Positions 8,534-18,093 of a stretch of 64,000 bases of DNA are shown here, piece after piece; the first letter of the stretch is position 1, and every line of letters begins with the position of its first letter. Under the pieces are notes generated by a model. The model saw only the letters and a program-made list of their open reading frames with translations. It was not told the origin of the DNA and searched no databases. This DNA comes from Roseivirga sp. BDSF3-8 (GTDB lineage: Bacteria; Bacteroidota; Bacteroidia; Cytophagales; Cyclobacteriaceae), in contig NZ_JBGNFV010000001.1 of assembly GCF_041449215.1 (NCBI RefSeq), forward strand, positions 2,517,001-2,581,000. Reading direction: 5' to 3'. The position numbers were made by a program, and so were the translations under genes.

Positions 8534-9805
8534 TCAGTAATTCCAGATCTCGCTTTCGCCCCTGTCATAGCGGGGCTTACGTTCTTTTTCAGTAACGGCA
8601 TCAGGCTGCTCTGATTTTTTCCAGAGGCCTGTCCACCATAAACGAAACTTACGAAAACGCTCGCGGTTTTGTTGCCCGGTGATATTTTTAGCATAACGGT
8701 GTGACGCACTGGGGTGCATGTCCTTGTATTTACGGCGCTTGATCTTGAAATCGCCTGTGTAGGTGGACATTTTGCCGGACAGTTTTTTGTAGTAGCGGTC
8801 CTTTTGTTTTTCAGACCTGGCCCTTACCGTGCCGGTATAGTTGGCCATGTCCTTCTGGTTCTTCAGGTCAGGCTTATAGTCCTTACGGTTGAGGTTGCCC
8901 CGGTACACCGTGCCGGGCGTGTAATCGTGGGCCGGCTGCTTCCATAGCTTCATATCGCCCTCATATTCCGTGCCTTTCGCCTGGCGGTTCTTTTTTCGCC
9001 TGAGGTCACCCTGGTATACGGTGCCGGGTGTGTAGTCATGAGCAGGTTGTTTCCATAGCTTCAGGTCCCCCTCATACTCAGACCCGCCATGGCCCTTCGG
9101 TGGCTTTAATGCCCGCTGGCTTATGTCGCCGCTAAAGCGCGTACCCCTGGCAGGACCTTTCTTTTTCTCGTATTTGAGATACGTGGTCTTTTTCTGCTGC
9201 TGGTACATGTCATTCTTAGGTAGGGAGAGCACGTCGATGTCACCCGCGTGCTTAGTGCCGGGGCTTGGCTGGTTTTTACGCCGGCGATTGGTATTACCCT
9301 GGTAGTTTGTACCCTGGGTGGGATATTGCCTTCCCGGCCCGGCTTTGCCATCAAATACAGGGCCTTTGGCCGGTTCTACCGGTTTGTCATTGGTTTGCTG
9401 GCGACGCCACTTGCGGCCACCCCGGTAGCCGCTCCCATTGCCCTGCGGAGTTTGGCTGCGGGGCATTTCTCCGCCAAAGTCCGGGCGGTCACTTTTTTTA
9501 GGGAGTTTGCCCCCTTTTTCACGGCGCTTTTTACCCAGGCCTTTAAACAGGCTGCCGCTCCCGGGCTCTTTCGGGTTTACTTCTTTGCGCTCATTATGGT
9601 GGTCACGCTTGCGGGGAGGGCGCTTACGGCCTTTGAATTTTGTATTCTTAGGGTAAGACTGGGCCTCCTTCGTTTCCAGTACCTTTTTCTTGTGGGTAGG
9701 CTTTACCTGTGCATATACACTAGTGGTACCTGCAAAACTTACAAGCACCACTATCAGTGCCGTAAGCGCAGCCTTTCCTATCGCCTTTTGCCAGTCCAAA
9801 CCCAT
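8534..9805 (-). CDS. Secreted basic protein with YxGD-type repeats
   Basis: 423 residues from the ATG at 9805 (a GTG three codons earlier is less likely). A signal peptide ends near VYAQV. The rest is extremely Lys/Arg/Gly-rich with about nine copies of a [GT]xYxG[DN] module (GTNYQGN, GTKHAGD, GTRFSGD, SEYEGDLK, GTVYQGDL, GTEYEGDM, GTVYRGNL, STYTGDFK). A ~38-residue block containing KLWKQPAHDYTPGTVY is repeated almost exactly twice. Function unknown; the charge and repetition suggest binding to an anionic surface, which is inference only. It may be co-transcribed with ytxJ. Confidence 0.75.
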   Translation of the reverse strand: MGLDWQKAIGKAALTALIVVLVSFAGTTSVYAQVKPTHKKKVLETKEAQSYPKNTKFKGRKRPPRKRDHHNERKEVNPKEPGSGSLFKGLGKKRREKGGKLPKKSDRPDFGGEMPRSQTPQGNGSGYRGGRKWRRQQTNDKPVEPAKGPVFDGKAGPGRQYPTQGTNYQGNTNRRRKNQPSPGTKHAGDIDVLSLPKNDMYQQQKKTTYLKYEKKKGPARGTRFSGDISQRALKPPKGHGGSEYEGDLKLWKQPAHDYTPGTVYQGDLRRKKNRQAKGTEYEGDMKLWKQPAHDYTPGTVYRGNLNRKDYKPDLKNQKDMANYTGTVRARSEKQKDRYYKKLSGKMSTYTGDFKIKRRKYKDMHPSASHRYAKNITGQQNRERFRKFRLWWTGLWKKSEQPDAVTEKERKPRYDRGESEIWNY

Positions 9806-9924
9806 TTTATACACCTGTCTGATTCAATTGCGCAATTTCTCTTCACTTAGTCCAATAACGCTTAGGAAAAGTGAAAATTTTAGTGCGCCTACATCTTTCG
9901 AATAGGATAACTAACCATTGGATT

Positions 9925-11904
9925 TTAAAATTCCAAAAGGTCTATCAGTTTCTTTTTCAGGCGATTGACAGGTAGAAAGTTTTGCTCTAATTCACTGGCA
10001 AATGGTACAGGTGTATCTAAAGAAGCCTCTCGCATAACGGGAGCGTCCAGGCTGGTAAAGCAGTGCTCCGCGATCCAGGCGGCTATCTCGCCCCCGATGC
10101 CCCCGGTAAGGCAGTCTTCGTGCAGTATGATCACCTTGCCGGTCTTCTCTACAGCGGCGCATACCGCGTCCTTGTCCCAGGGTAGCAGGGTACGCAGGTC
10201 AAGTATTTCAGCAGTGGCATCGTCTATCTCTTCCATCACCTTTTGCGCCCAGTGCACGCCCATGCCGTAGGTGATGATAGTGAGGTCTTCACCCTCCGTT
10301 ACCGTGCGGGCTTTGCCTAGCTCTACGGTGTAGTAGTCGTCGGGGATATCTTCGGTAAGGCTGCGGTACAGGGCCTTGTGCTCGAAGAACATGACAGGGT
10401 TAGGGTCTTCAATGGCAGCAGCCAGCAGGCCTTTGGCATCCTGCGGCGTGCTGGGGAATACAACTTTCAGCCCGGGCGTGTGTACAAACCAGGCCTCGTT
10501 GCTCTGGCTGTGGAAGGGCCCGGCGGCCACACCTGCCCCGGTCGGCATGCGGACCACCACATCCGCCGCCTGGCCCCAGCGGTAGTGTATCTTGGCCAGG
10601 TTATTCACAATCTGGTTAAAGCCGCAGGTGACAAAGTCGGCAAACTGCATCTCCACCACACTCTTGCCGCCGTGTATGGCCATGCCCAGGGCCGTGCCCA
10701 CGATGGCGCTTTCACAGAGAGGAGTATTGCGTACCCTCTCGCGGCCAAAAGCCTCTACAAAGCCCTCGGTAATCTTGAACACACCCCCATATTCCGCTAC
10801 GTCCTGTCCCATGATCACCAGTTCAGGATATTTTTCCATGCTCTGGCGCAGTCCGTCAGACACCGCATCTACCAGGCGCTTCGGACTTTTCCCTTTTCCT
10901 GCAGGTGATACCACCTTCTGCTCATGCGGCACGTAGATGTCAGCCATTTCAGCCTCGGTACTGGCCTCGGGGCGCGGCATGCTGTAGGCTGTTTCCAGGC
11001 CGGCCTCGATGGCTTCTTTATGCCTGGCGCGTATGGCATCTATTTTCTTTTGGTCCAGCACCTTTTCCTTCAGCAGGTACTTTTCGAAGTTCTCCACCGG
11101 GTCTTTTTTAGCCCACTGGTCAAAGAGCTCCTGCGGCACATACTTGGTGCCACTCGCTTCCTCGTGTCCGCGCATGCGAAAGGTCATGGCTTCTACCAGC
11201 ACCGGGCGGGGCTTGCGGCGTATGCTTTGGGCCAGGAACTTAATGGTGTCGTATACCTCCAGGATGTTGTTGCCGTCTACCTGCACGGCTTCCATGCCAT
11301 AACCCGGGCCCTTATCTATGAAGTGCTTAAAGCGGAACTGTTCGCTGGAGGGAGTACTGAGGCCGTAGCCATTATTTTCGATCACAAAGATGACCGGCAG
11401 GTCCCACACCGCAGCCACATTAAGCGCTTCGTGGAAGTCGCCCTCGCTGGTGCCGCCATCCCCACTGAATACCACCGTCGCCCGCTTTTCGCCCTTGAGC
11501 ATGCCGCGCAGGGCGATGCCGTCCGCCAGGGCCAGTTGCGGGCCAAGGTGGCTGATCATGCCAACGATATGGTGTTCGGGTGCACCAAAGTGAAAGGAGC
11601 GGTCGCGGCCTTTGGTATAGCCGTGCAGCTTACCCTGAAACTGTGCAAAGAGCTTGTCCAGCGGCATACTGCGGGAGGTGAATACGCCCAGGTTGCGGTG
11701 CATCGGCAGGATGTACTCATCCTCTTTGATCGCCTTGGTAGCCCCTACGCTGATAGCTTCCTGCCCTATGCCGCTAAACCACTTGCTGATGCGGTTTTGC
11801 CGTAGCAGAATGAGCATTTTCTCTTCTATCATGCGGGGAAGCAGCAGGGCTTCGTACAGGTCAGTCAGGGTTTTGTCGCTATACTTCTTCCGGTCGAACT
11901 TCAT
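9925..11904 (-). CDS. Fused alpha/beta subunits of 2-oxoacid dehydrogenase E1
   Basis: 659 residues from the ATG at 11904 (a TTG eight codons upstream is less likely). Residues 1-330 are the E1 alpha subunit, with the thiamine-diphosphate motif GDGGTSEGD...ENNGY (148-179) and HFGAPEHHIVG. Residues about 345-659 are the E1 beta subunit (GQDVAEYGGVF, LCESAIVGTALGMA, ending in a transketolase C-terminal domain with HEDCLTGGIG). Such fusions are common in Bacteroidota and are annotated as branched-chain 2-oxoacid or pyruvate dehydrogenase E1; the substrate cannot be decided. E2 and E3 are not in the window; lipA at 5978 would supply the E2 cofactor. Confidence 0.92.
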   Translation of the reverse strand: MKFDRKKYSDKTLTDLYEALLLPRMIEEKMLILLRQNRISKWFSGIGQEAISVGATKAIKEDEYILPMHRNLGVFTSRSMPLDKLFAQFQGKLHGYTKGRDRSFHFGAPEHHIVGMISHLGPQLALADGIALRGMLKGEKRATVVFSGDGGTSEGDFHEALNVAAVWDLPVIFVIENNGYGLSTPSSEQFRFKHFIDKGPGYGMEAVQVDGNNILEVYDTIKFLAQSIRRKPRPVLVEAMTFRMRGHEEASGTKYVPQELFDQWAKKDPVENFEKYLLKEKVLDQKKIDAIRARHKEAIEAGLETAYSMPRPEASTEAEMADIYVPHEQKVVSPAGKGKSPKRLVDAVSDGLRQSMEKYPELVIMGQDVAEYGGVFKITEGFVEAFGRERVRNTPLCESAIVGTALGMAIHGGKSVVEMQFADFVTCGFNQIVNNLAKIHYRWGQAADVVVRMPTGAGVAAGPFHSQSNEAWFVHTPGLKVVFPSTPQDAKGLLAAAIEDPNPVMFFEHKALYRSLTEDIPDDYYTVELGKARTVTEGEDLTIITYGMGVHWAQKVMEEIDDATAEILDLRTLLPWDKDAVCAAVEKTGKVIILHEDCLTGGIGGEIAAWIAEHCFTSLDAPVMREASLDTPVPFASELEQNFLPVNRLKKKLIDLLEF

Positions 11905-12006
11905 ATTTCGGGTTACATTGGCAATCAAGCCGGAAAGTTAGAAGAATGCGGCAAAGGGCGTAAAGGGTTAGGAGGATTTTTTTGAAACGGACAAATTGGG
12001 CATAAA

Positions 12007-12040
12007 AAAAGAGGCTGCCTTTTGAGACAGCCCCTTTCTA
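12007..12040 (-). terminator. Terminator of the 12050-13186 gene
   Basis: Read on the minus strand, GGCTGTCT pairs with AGGCAGCC (one G-U) around a short loop and is followed by TCTTTTTTT. It lies directly after the stop codon of the secreted protein gene. Confidence 0.6.
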
Positions 12041-12049
12041 TTATGCGTA

Positions 12050-13186
12050 TCAGTACTGGGCGTACTTCCAGGGTGACCACGAGCCATCAGATAGCTTTTC
12101 ACGGTACTGGCTGCCCTTAATTTCCTTTACAGGGCTGCCCTCTGCATCCAGGTGGCGCATCAGTACCTCAGACCTATAAGCACAGGCCCCCTCACCATGT
12201 GCCTCCTCTTTCGGTGTATAAGTATAAGTGCGGTCTATCATAGTCCTTGCGCTGCCGTCACGGTTAGTGCCGGTCTCAAGGCTATAAGTAAGCCAGCCAC
12301 GCTCATCTACCGTAAAAGTGTTTACGGTAATCCCCCCGCCCGGCAGGTTTTCGTAAGTCACCTCCACCTTGCCATCTTCCTGGGTTTCTACCGTTTTTCT
12401 GCCATTCACCGCATCCCCCGAGTAGGAGGTGACCAGCATACCATCCGGCTTTTCTTCAAACAGGGCACCTCTTTCGCTCCGTACCACATCATCGTCTTTG
12501 GTCTTATTCTTCGGCGCGTAGCTGGTAACGGTTACTTTGATTTTACCATCTGCGGTGTAGCTGATCTCTTTTTTGTACTCCGTATAGCTTACTTTAGGCG
12601 TCACATCATTGTAGGCTTTGCCTGTGCCGATCTCTTTTATCCGGGATACCTGCACAGGGCGACCTTCCCCATCGTAGCTGATGGTCGCCCGGTCGCGCAC
12701 CCACTCTTTTTTATTCTTCTTTGCCCAGCCTCCTTTATTCAGGCCGGTGATCCTTCCGCCGGCATCATAGCTTACCTTATAGGATTGCGTGAACTGCCTT
12801 ACTTCAGATACCCGGTCGCCACTCCACATAAGCCAAATAGCGTAAGGTTCGCAATCGCTTTTCACCTGTTTGCCCGAAGTGATGTTATTCCCCTTGTATT
12901 CTATCACCAGGTCATACAGCATGTTGCTCGTAAAGCCATCGCCATAGCCATGGCCGTTGTAGGACAGCAACTCTACCTGCCGGCCGGTTGGGGCTCCTGT
13001 CTCATCCTGCACCTCGCCTCTTTTTACAAACAGAGAGGGGTCTCCCGCATTATTTACCAGCAACATAGCGTGCATAGCCTCTACGGCATTAGTCACTTTT
13101 TCTGCCGCAGGCTGCGTATAGCCCAGGTGGCCGGTCATTACCAGGGCCAGGCCTATGGAGAAGGCCTTAAATAGGGTGGTTTTCAT
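12050..13186 (-). CDS. Secreted hypothetical protein with RHS/YD-like strand repeats
   Basis: 378 residues with a signal peptide (MKTTLFKAFSIGLALVMTG, cleavage near YTQ). The mature protein is built of short beta-strand units such as VSYDAGGRITGL, ISYDGEGRPVQV, ISYTADGKIKVT and TFTVDERGWLTYS, resembling degenerate YD/RHS-type repeats. It ends with GSQYREKLSDGSWSPWKYAQY. No catalytic motif is visible and I do not recognise a named family. Confidence 0.65.
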   Translation of the reverse strand: MKTTLFKAFSIGLALVMTGHLGYTQPAAEKVTNAVEAMHAMLLVNNAGDPSLFVKRGEVQDETGAPTGRQVELLSYNGHGYGDGFTSNMLYDLVIEYKGNNITSGKQVKSDCEPYAIWLMWSGDRVSEVRQFTQSYKVSYDAGGRITGLNKGGWAKKNKKEWVRDRATISYDGEGRPVQVSRIKEIGTGKAYNDVTPKVSYTEYKKEISYTADGKIKVTVTSYAPKNKTKDDDVVRSERGALFEEKPDGMLVTSYSGDAVNGRKTVETQEDGKVEVTYENLPGGGITVNTFTVDERGWLTYSLETGTNRDGSARTMIDRTYTYTPKEEAHGEGACAYRSEVLMRHLDAEGSPVKEIKGSQYREKLSDGSWSPWKYAQY

Positions 13187-13392
13187 GTATAGATCTGTTT
13201 TCTTTTAATAAGCTTTTACTAAAATGCTGTATCAGCGGGGTGAAGCAGTAAATGTATAGCTTGGTTCGACCTCTTTCGTTCACTTTTTAGCCGGGGAATG
13301 GGGGAGGTAAGAAGCTGTTGTATTTTGCACCGTGGCGGCGGTGCTTTATGGAGAAATTGGGAGATATTTGTAGCTGATCTGAATAGAATGCA

Positions 13393-14088
13393 ATGAAATT
13401 TAACCTTGATCAGAAGGCTTTCGCCGCCCATCGTAAGGGCATTATTTTACGTAGGCTCATTATAATTAGTATCACGCTGGTCGTATTGATCTATCTTTCC
13501 GGTGGGATAGATGATTCAATCCTCTTGCTCGTATCCGTATTAGTAGCCTTCACCAGCTATTCACTATATTCTACTATCAGAAAGCAAAAAGTTACCTGGC
13601 AATCTTTTGAGCTTAGTGTAGAGGAAGAAACCATTACCCGGACCCAAATGGGCCATCCGGATATTCGCCTGGCTAAAAATGAGGTGCTGGGAGCCGTCGA
13701 AACCAGCCAGGGCGGATTTGTGATCAAGACCGCGAATGAATTTATTGCCATACCCGGCCCTGTAACCGAACAGGATCGTTTGAGAGAGGTGCTTAGTGAT
13801 ATTACAGAAGTGCAGAAGCAGGAAAAGCCTTACCGGCCCTATGCCATGTACGGCTATTTAGCATTGATAGTAGTGGCCATGATCGTCTTCTTCATGGCCG
13901 AAAGTATTTATATCATTCTGCCCTTGGGGCTTGTCTTCACCGGAGGCCTTATTTATAGTTTTGTTGCCATGCAGCGATCCAGGCACTTTAGTAAGTCGTT
14001 AAAAAGAAGTGCTCTCTTTGTGGTGCTTCCTTTGTTTTTCATCATTGCAAAGGTGTGGGTCACGCTGCAACTGTACATGGCTTCCTAA
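13393..14088 (+). CDS. Integral membrane protein, unknown function
   Basis: 231 residues with about five hydrophobic spans (near 19-37, 43-60, 150-168, 172-190 and 205-225). A soluble segment of roughly 90 residues lies between the second and third (QSFELSVEEETITRTQMGHPDIRLAKNE), resembling the PH-like loop of YcxB-type proteins. Family assignment is tentative. It sits 16 bases upstream of the small wHTH-like/TM protein gene, so the two may be co-transcribed. Confidence 0.65.
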   Translation: MKFNLDQKAFAAHRKGIILRRLIIISITLVVLIYLSGGIDDSILLLVSVLVAFTSYSLYSTIRKQKVTWQSFELSVEEETITRTQMGHPDIRLAKNEVLGAVETSQGGFVIKTANEFIAIPGPVTEQDRLREVLSDITEVQKQEKPYRPYAMYGYLALIVVAMIVFFMAESIYIILPLGLVFTGGLIYSFVAMQRSRHFSKSLKRSALFVVLPLFFIIAKVWVTLQLYMAS

Positions 14089-14104
14089 AACCCCGGAAAA
14101 TAGT

Positions 14105-14599
14105 ATGCAACTCACCCCTACCCATATCAGGATACTTGGACAGATCCACACTGCGCATAACCACCGGCTGGACATTGCGGCAGTGGAGAGCTACCAATCA
14201 CAGGACCCACACTTTCGGCAGGCCCTTGAAGAACTGGTAATAGGTGACCTCGTGGAGTATGAGGCCAAAGAGCATGCCTGGTACCTGTCACATGAAGGCT
14301 TTCAGGTGGTACAGCGGCTCAGCGAACTGGACGAGGAAGAGGAGCCAGCCGCCTACGAAGCAGCGGATGAGCACGAGGTGGCCCCGCTGCAAAAGATGGC
14401 AGATGCCATGGGCGGCACCAAAAAGTTTACCCGTCTCGTACTGGGCATAATCTTCCTCGTGGGCCTTGCTGCCACCGCGCAGGTATTGCTAAAAGAGGAG
14501 CAGACAGAGAGGCCGGACGATTCCTTTCCGGATTCGACCCAAATTGAAGTCCTGAAGGAGAAGGCTGACTCAGTAATCAGTGAGAGGGAGGTCCATTAA
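14105..14599 (+). CDS. Small membrane-anchored protein, winged-helix-like N-terminus
   Basis: 164 residues from the ATG at 14105; the frame continues upstream over the previous gene, but that part shows no protein character. Residues 1-75 (TPTHIRILGQIHT, ALEELVIGDLVEY, WYLSHEGFQVV) look like a small winged-helix domain. An acidic linker (LDEEEEPAAYEAADEHE) follows, then one transmembrane span at 110-127 and a short charged tail. The role is unknown. Confidence 0.6.
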   Translation: MQLTPTHIRILGQIHTAHNHRLDIAAVESYQSQDPHFRQALEELVIGDLVEYEAKEHAWYLSHEGFQVVQRLSELDEEEEPAAYEAADEHEVAPLQKMADAMGGTKKFTRLVLGIIFLVGLAATAQVLLKEEQTERPDDSFPDSTQIEVLKEKADSVISEREVH

Positions 14600-14652
14600 G
14601 GGTTCATCACTAAATCATTCATGAAGAATTCGCAATTCGCGAATCGCGAATT

Positions 14653-14799
14653 ATGACTTCACCCTACAGCGAGGAAAACAATCGCATTGGCTATTGGTGG
14701 ACTGTGACCGGCATGCCGGAGGGAATGGTATACAAAAAGAGCCCGTATTGCCTTGAAATACATTCTGCAATAACCTTTGAAAGTCGGACCTCTTCCTAA
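14653..14799 (+). CDS. Possible 48-residue small protein
   Basis: ATG at 14653 opens 48 codons to TAA at 14799 (starts MTSPYSEENNRIGYWWTV, ends ITFESRTSS). It lies alone in the 259-base gap between two genes and just after an inverted repeat AATTCGCG-AAT-CGCGAATT (14634-14652). No family is recognised. The last codons coincide with AAGTCGGACCT, a string also seen in repeats near 25777 and 26189, so it may be chance. Confidence 0.25.
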   Translation: MTSPYSEENNRIGYWWTVTGMPEGMVYKKSPYCLEIHSAITFESRTSS

Positions 14800-14858
14800 T
14801 AAGAGTATAAATCGCTAATAATCGGGTGAATTACTATTCTCTTACCTTGGACCTACAA

Positions 14859-15518
14859 ATGAAAATGAGTCGTTTAATCTTTCTATTGCTTATCTGCACT
14901 GGCTGTGATACCGGTACAGAAAAAAAGTCTGTACCAGTTGAGTACACCTCCGAACCCATTTTTACGGATAGCATTGGCCTGATAGAGGCTGAAAACGAAA
15001 GGTTACTTTCTTTTCTTGAAGATCCGCTCGATTTGCAAACCTTCAAGACAGTGAAAGGGTCTTCTCTAAGTAGTGTCACTAATGCGGCCTCCTATCAATA
15101 CACGCCTAAATATGATGATTATGTCTATTATTGCTATTCCGCCTTTCCTAATGGGACCAATCCGGCCACTTACTCGCCTATTGAGGTAACTGTATTGAAA
15201 TCCGGAGAAAGAAAACATACCTGGGATGATGCTAATGAAATCCTTATCGGATTCACGGTAATAGGAAAGGACGATGACCTAAAAGAGGCAAACCTGTATG
15301 GTTTACGTAAGGCAGAGGTCGAATCCCGGTTCGGAGTCGATTATAGGGTGCTGGAGGACGTTTTAGTTTATTCAAATGAGAATAACGTACTGATGATACA
15401 GTTGGAGGATTCAGAGGTCAAAAAATTCAGTTATGCAAGATTGAATACTGGGATCATTGATGAGGCATTACTCCGACAAATGAGGCACGACCTGGAACAG
15501 GTGAGAAGGGTGCCTTGA
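14859..15518 (+). CDS. Lipoprotein, unknown function
   Basis: 219 residues from the ATG at 14859; the frame runs upstream to a GTG at 14826, but the ATG begins a compact lipoprotein signal (MKMSRLIFLLLICTGC, lipid Cys16). The mature part has no recognisable motif beyond a strand-rich core (ANLYGLRKAEVESRFG, DYRVLEDVLVYS). It converges with the FtsX-type permease gene across a short repeat-like palindrome. Confidence 0.6.
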   Translation: MKMSRLIFLLLICTGCDTGTEKKSVPVEYTSEPIFTDSIGLIEAENERLLSFLEDPLDLQTFKTVKGSSLSSVTNAASYQYTPKYDDYVYYCYSAFPNGTNPATYSPIEVTVLKSGERKHTWDDANEILIGFTVIGKDDDLKEANLYGLRKAEVESRFGVDYRVLEDVLVYSNENNVLMIQLEDSEVKKFSYARLNTGIIDEALLRQMRHDLEQVRRVP

Positions 15519-15552
15519 TAAGCGTTGAATAAGGACTCTGTAGGCTTCCAGT

Positions 15553-15576
15553 AGAGACGCCAGGTTGGCGTCTCCG
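15553..15576. repeat. GAGACGCCA palindrome, variant of the 21.4-kb repeat
   Basis: GAGACGCCA (15554-15562) and TGGCGTCTC (15566-15574) form a perfect 9-bp stem with a 3-base loop between two convergent genes. The flanking TAGAGACGC...GCGTCTC matches the ends of the repeats at 21421-21508 and 22754-22811. It may also act as a bidirectional terminator, but no T-tract follows. Confidence 0.5.
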
Positions 15577-15617
15577 CAGCGTTTTGCACTATTCAATTTT
15601 AGATCACAAACATTCTC

Positions 15618-17993
15618 CTACTCACTCTTTAGAGCCTTTACCGGATCGCTCATAGCGGCGCGGACAGTTTGAAAGCTGACGGCTATAATGGCCAGGATGA
15701 CGGCGAGTACACCTGCTACCCCAAAGGCCCATACCGGCAAGTCGATGCGGTAGGCAAAGTCAGTGAGCCACTCCCTCAGTCCATACCAGGCCAGCGGCAT
15801 GGCTATGACCATCGCGACCAGCACCAGCCTCACAAACTCCGTAGACAGCAGAGCCGTAATACTGGCTACGCTGGCACCAAGCACCTTGCGGATACCAATC
15901 TCTTTAGTGCGCTGTACGGTGGTAAAGGCCGACAGCGCAAAGAGGCCCAGGCAGGCCAGTAGAACCGCAATAGCGCTAAAGGCTCCTACTACCTGGCCCA
16001 TGCGCTGCTCGGCCCGGTACATATCATCATACTCCTCATCCAGGAAGTGGTACTCGAAGGGGCGGTGGGTCACCCGCTGGTTCCAGGTATTTTCCAGGCG
16101 ATCGAGTGTGGCAGGCAGGTCGTCGCCGGAGAGCTTCACCAGCATTTCATTAACTAGGCCCTTATCCGGAAAGATCATAAGCGGCCCTATAGATTGGTGA
16201 AGAGATGAAAAGTGAAAGTCTCTTACCACGGCTTTTATCTCGCCGCGACCATTCTTATCTATGATCTCACCCACCGCCTCCTGCGGTGTCCAGCCCAGGG
16301 CCGCTACGGCCGCTTCATTTAGCATAAATACGTTCATGGCCGAGTCAGGGCGCTGGTAGTCTGCTTCCGTGAAGTCACTTCCGGCTACTATGGCTATGTC
16401 CATAGTGTGCAGAAAGTCCATATCTACAGGGATCGCATTTACGGACAGTTCTTTATTGCCGCCTTGCTGCTCCACAGAGATGGCATCGCCCCACTGTATG
16501 TAGGTGGGGGTTTCGTAGGCTCCGCTTACGCCTGTAACGCCGGGGTTCAGCGCCATGGCATCTTTAAGCGCATCGTACTGCGGGCGCATGGTACGGTCTA
16601 CCGGTAGCACGAGCACATGTTCCTTATCATAACCAAGGTCTTTGCTTTGGATAAATGATAGCTGCTGGCTTATGATGATAGTGGCAATAATGAGGAAGAT
16701 GGAGATAGCAAACTGGAAGACGATGAGAGACTGCCTGCCAAAGCCACCCGAGGCAGTAAGGCGCACCTTTGACTTCAGTATATCCACCAGCTTAAAGTTG
16801 GAAAGGATAAAGGCAGGGTAGGCCCCTGAGCACAGGCTCACCACGACGAAAAGCAGCAGTAGCGCCGCAAGGGGAATAGGTTGCCACAGGGAGGCAAAAG
16901 CTATCTGCGCACCCGTGAGGCTGTTGAGTAAGGGGAGCAGGAGGTAGGCAGAGCCTGTAGCCAGCAGCATAGCGGTAAAGGTGAGAAAGGCCGACTCCCC
17001 CAGCATCTGGCCGAATAGCTGCCCTTTGCGGGCCCCCAGCGCCTTGCGGATGCCTATTTCACCCGTGCGCCTTGTTGCCTGGGCCGTAGCCAGGTTAGTG
17101 TAGTTGATGCAGGCTATGAGCATGATGAGCAGCGCAATGCTACCGAGGATATACACACTGCTGATGCTGCCGTTAGGCTCAAAGCCGTCCAGCGATGAGT
17201 GCAGGTGCACCTCTTCCAGTGGCTCAAGCTGGTAGGTGAGGTAGTCGCCCCCCGTTATTTCCAGTTCATTGGCAGATACCTCACGCATATAAGTGTCTAT
17301 TTTTTGGCTTACCTCACCCATCTGTCTGCCATCATGCAGACGCAGATACGTGATGTAGTTGGCCGGAAACCACTCCTCGCCCCCATAGCGGGCATGGAAT
17401 GGCAGCACAAAATCGAAGCGGATCTGTGAGTTAGGCGGTGGGTCCTCTGCCACGCCGCTTACACGGTAGCTTTTGGCCGTGCTGCCTATTTGCAGCACCT
17501 TATCTACCGGGTCTTCGTTGCCAAAGTATCTGCGGGCCGCACTTTCCGTCAGCACCACCTTATCCGTACTATTCAGGGCCGTTTCAGGGTTGCCTTTAAT
17601 CAGAGGGAAAGTAAATACGGTGAAGAGGCTTGAATCCGCATAAAGCACATTGTCCTCCTCACGTGTATCACTTCCATGTTTTACTACTTCCGTCCCCTTC
17701 CAGGTGCGTACATAATCAGTCACACCCGGAAAGGTGCGGCTGAACTGCGGCCCTGCTTTGGTCGCCGAAAGGGCCACCTCATTGGTCACACCACCTATCG
17801 CATACTCCATGGTGATGCGGGCTATGCGGTCTGAGTCCGTATGAAACCGGTCATAGCCCGTCTCATACTGTATGTACAGCCCGATAAGGATGCAGCTACA
17901 GATACCTATAGCCAGGCTAAAGGTATTGATGGACGCATAGCGCACATTCCTCTGTAGCCGCCGAAGCGCGAAAAGGAAGTAGTTTTTCAGCAT
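15618..17993 (-). CDS. MacB/FtsX-type ABC transporter permease
   Basis: 791 residues with the standard double arrangement of this Bacteroidota family: a TM helix at 17-38 (NTFSLAIGICSCILIGLYIQ), a periplasmic MacB-like core domain (~40-245), three TM helices (~285-420, with TGEIGIRKALGARKGQLFGQ), a second periplasmic domain, and a C-terminal FtsX domain (KEIGIRKVLGAS) ending VRAAMSDPVKALKSE. Such permeases pair with an ABC ATPase for efflux or mechanotransmission; no ATPase is adjacent. A fragment of the same family lies at 21177-21395. Four phased GTAC sites lie about 100-140 bases upstream. Confidence 0.9.
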   Translation of the reverse strand: MLKNYFLFALRRLQRNVRYASINTFSLAIGICSCILIGLYIQYETGYDRFHTDSDRIARITMEYAIGGVTNEVALSATKAGPQFSRTFPGVTDYVRTWKGTEVVKHGSDTREEDNVLYADSSLFTVFTFPLIKGNPETALNSTDKVVLTESAARRYFGNEDPVDKVLQIGSTAKSYRVSGVAEDPPPNSQIRFDFVLPFHARYGGEEWFPANYITYLRLHDGRQMGEVSQKIDTYMREVSANELEITGGDYLTYQLEPLEEVHLHSSLDGFEPNGSISSVYILGSIALLIMLIACINYTNLATAQATRRTGEIGIRKALGARKGQLFGQMLGESAFLTFTAMLLATGSAYLLLPLLNSLTGAQIAFASLWQPIPLAALLLLFVVVSLCSGAYPAFILSNFKLVDILKSKVRLTASGGFGRQSLIVFQFAISIFLIIATIIISQQLSFIQSKDLGYDKEHVLVLPVDRTMRPQYDALKDAMALNPGVTGVSGAYETPTYIQWGDAISVEQQGGNKELSVNAIPVDMDFLHTMDIAIVAGSDFTEADYQRPDSAMNVFMLNEAAVAALGWTPQEAVGEIIDKNGRGEIKAVVRDFHFSSLHQSIGPLMIFPDKGLVNEMLVKLSGDDLPATLDRLENTWNQRVTHRPFEYHFLDEEYDDMYRAEQRMGQVVGAFSAIAVLLACLGLFALSAFTTVQRTKEIGIRKVLGASVASITALLSTEFVRLVLVAMVIAMPLAWYGLREWLTDFAYRIDLPVWAFGVAGVLAVILAIIAVSFQTVRAAMSDPVKALKSE

Positions 17994-18093
17994 AACAATC
18001 GGTTCAGGGTTGTCGGTAAGAGCTAAAGAAATACTGTGCCAGTCTGTAAACAGGGCCTGAAGGGCTCCTTGAGGGGATTTGATTAGACAAAAG

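Noticed and set aside
9248-9850. Plus-strand frame opposite the YxGD-repeat gene
   Set aside because: It is an antisense shadow produced by the repetitive basic codons of the minus-strand gene, which has a signal peptide and periodic modules.
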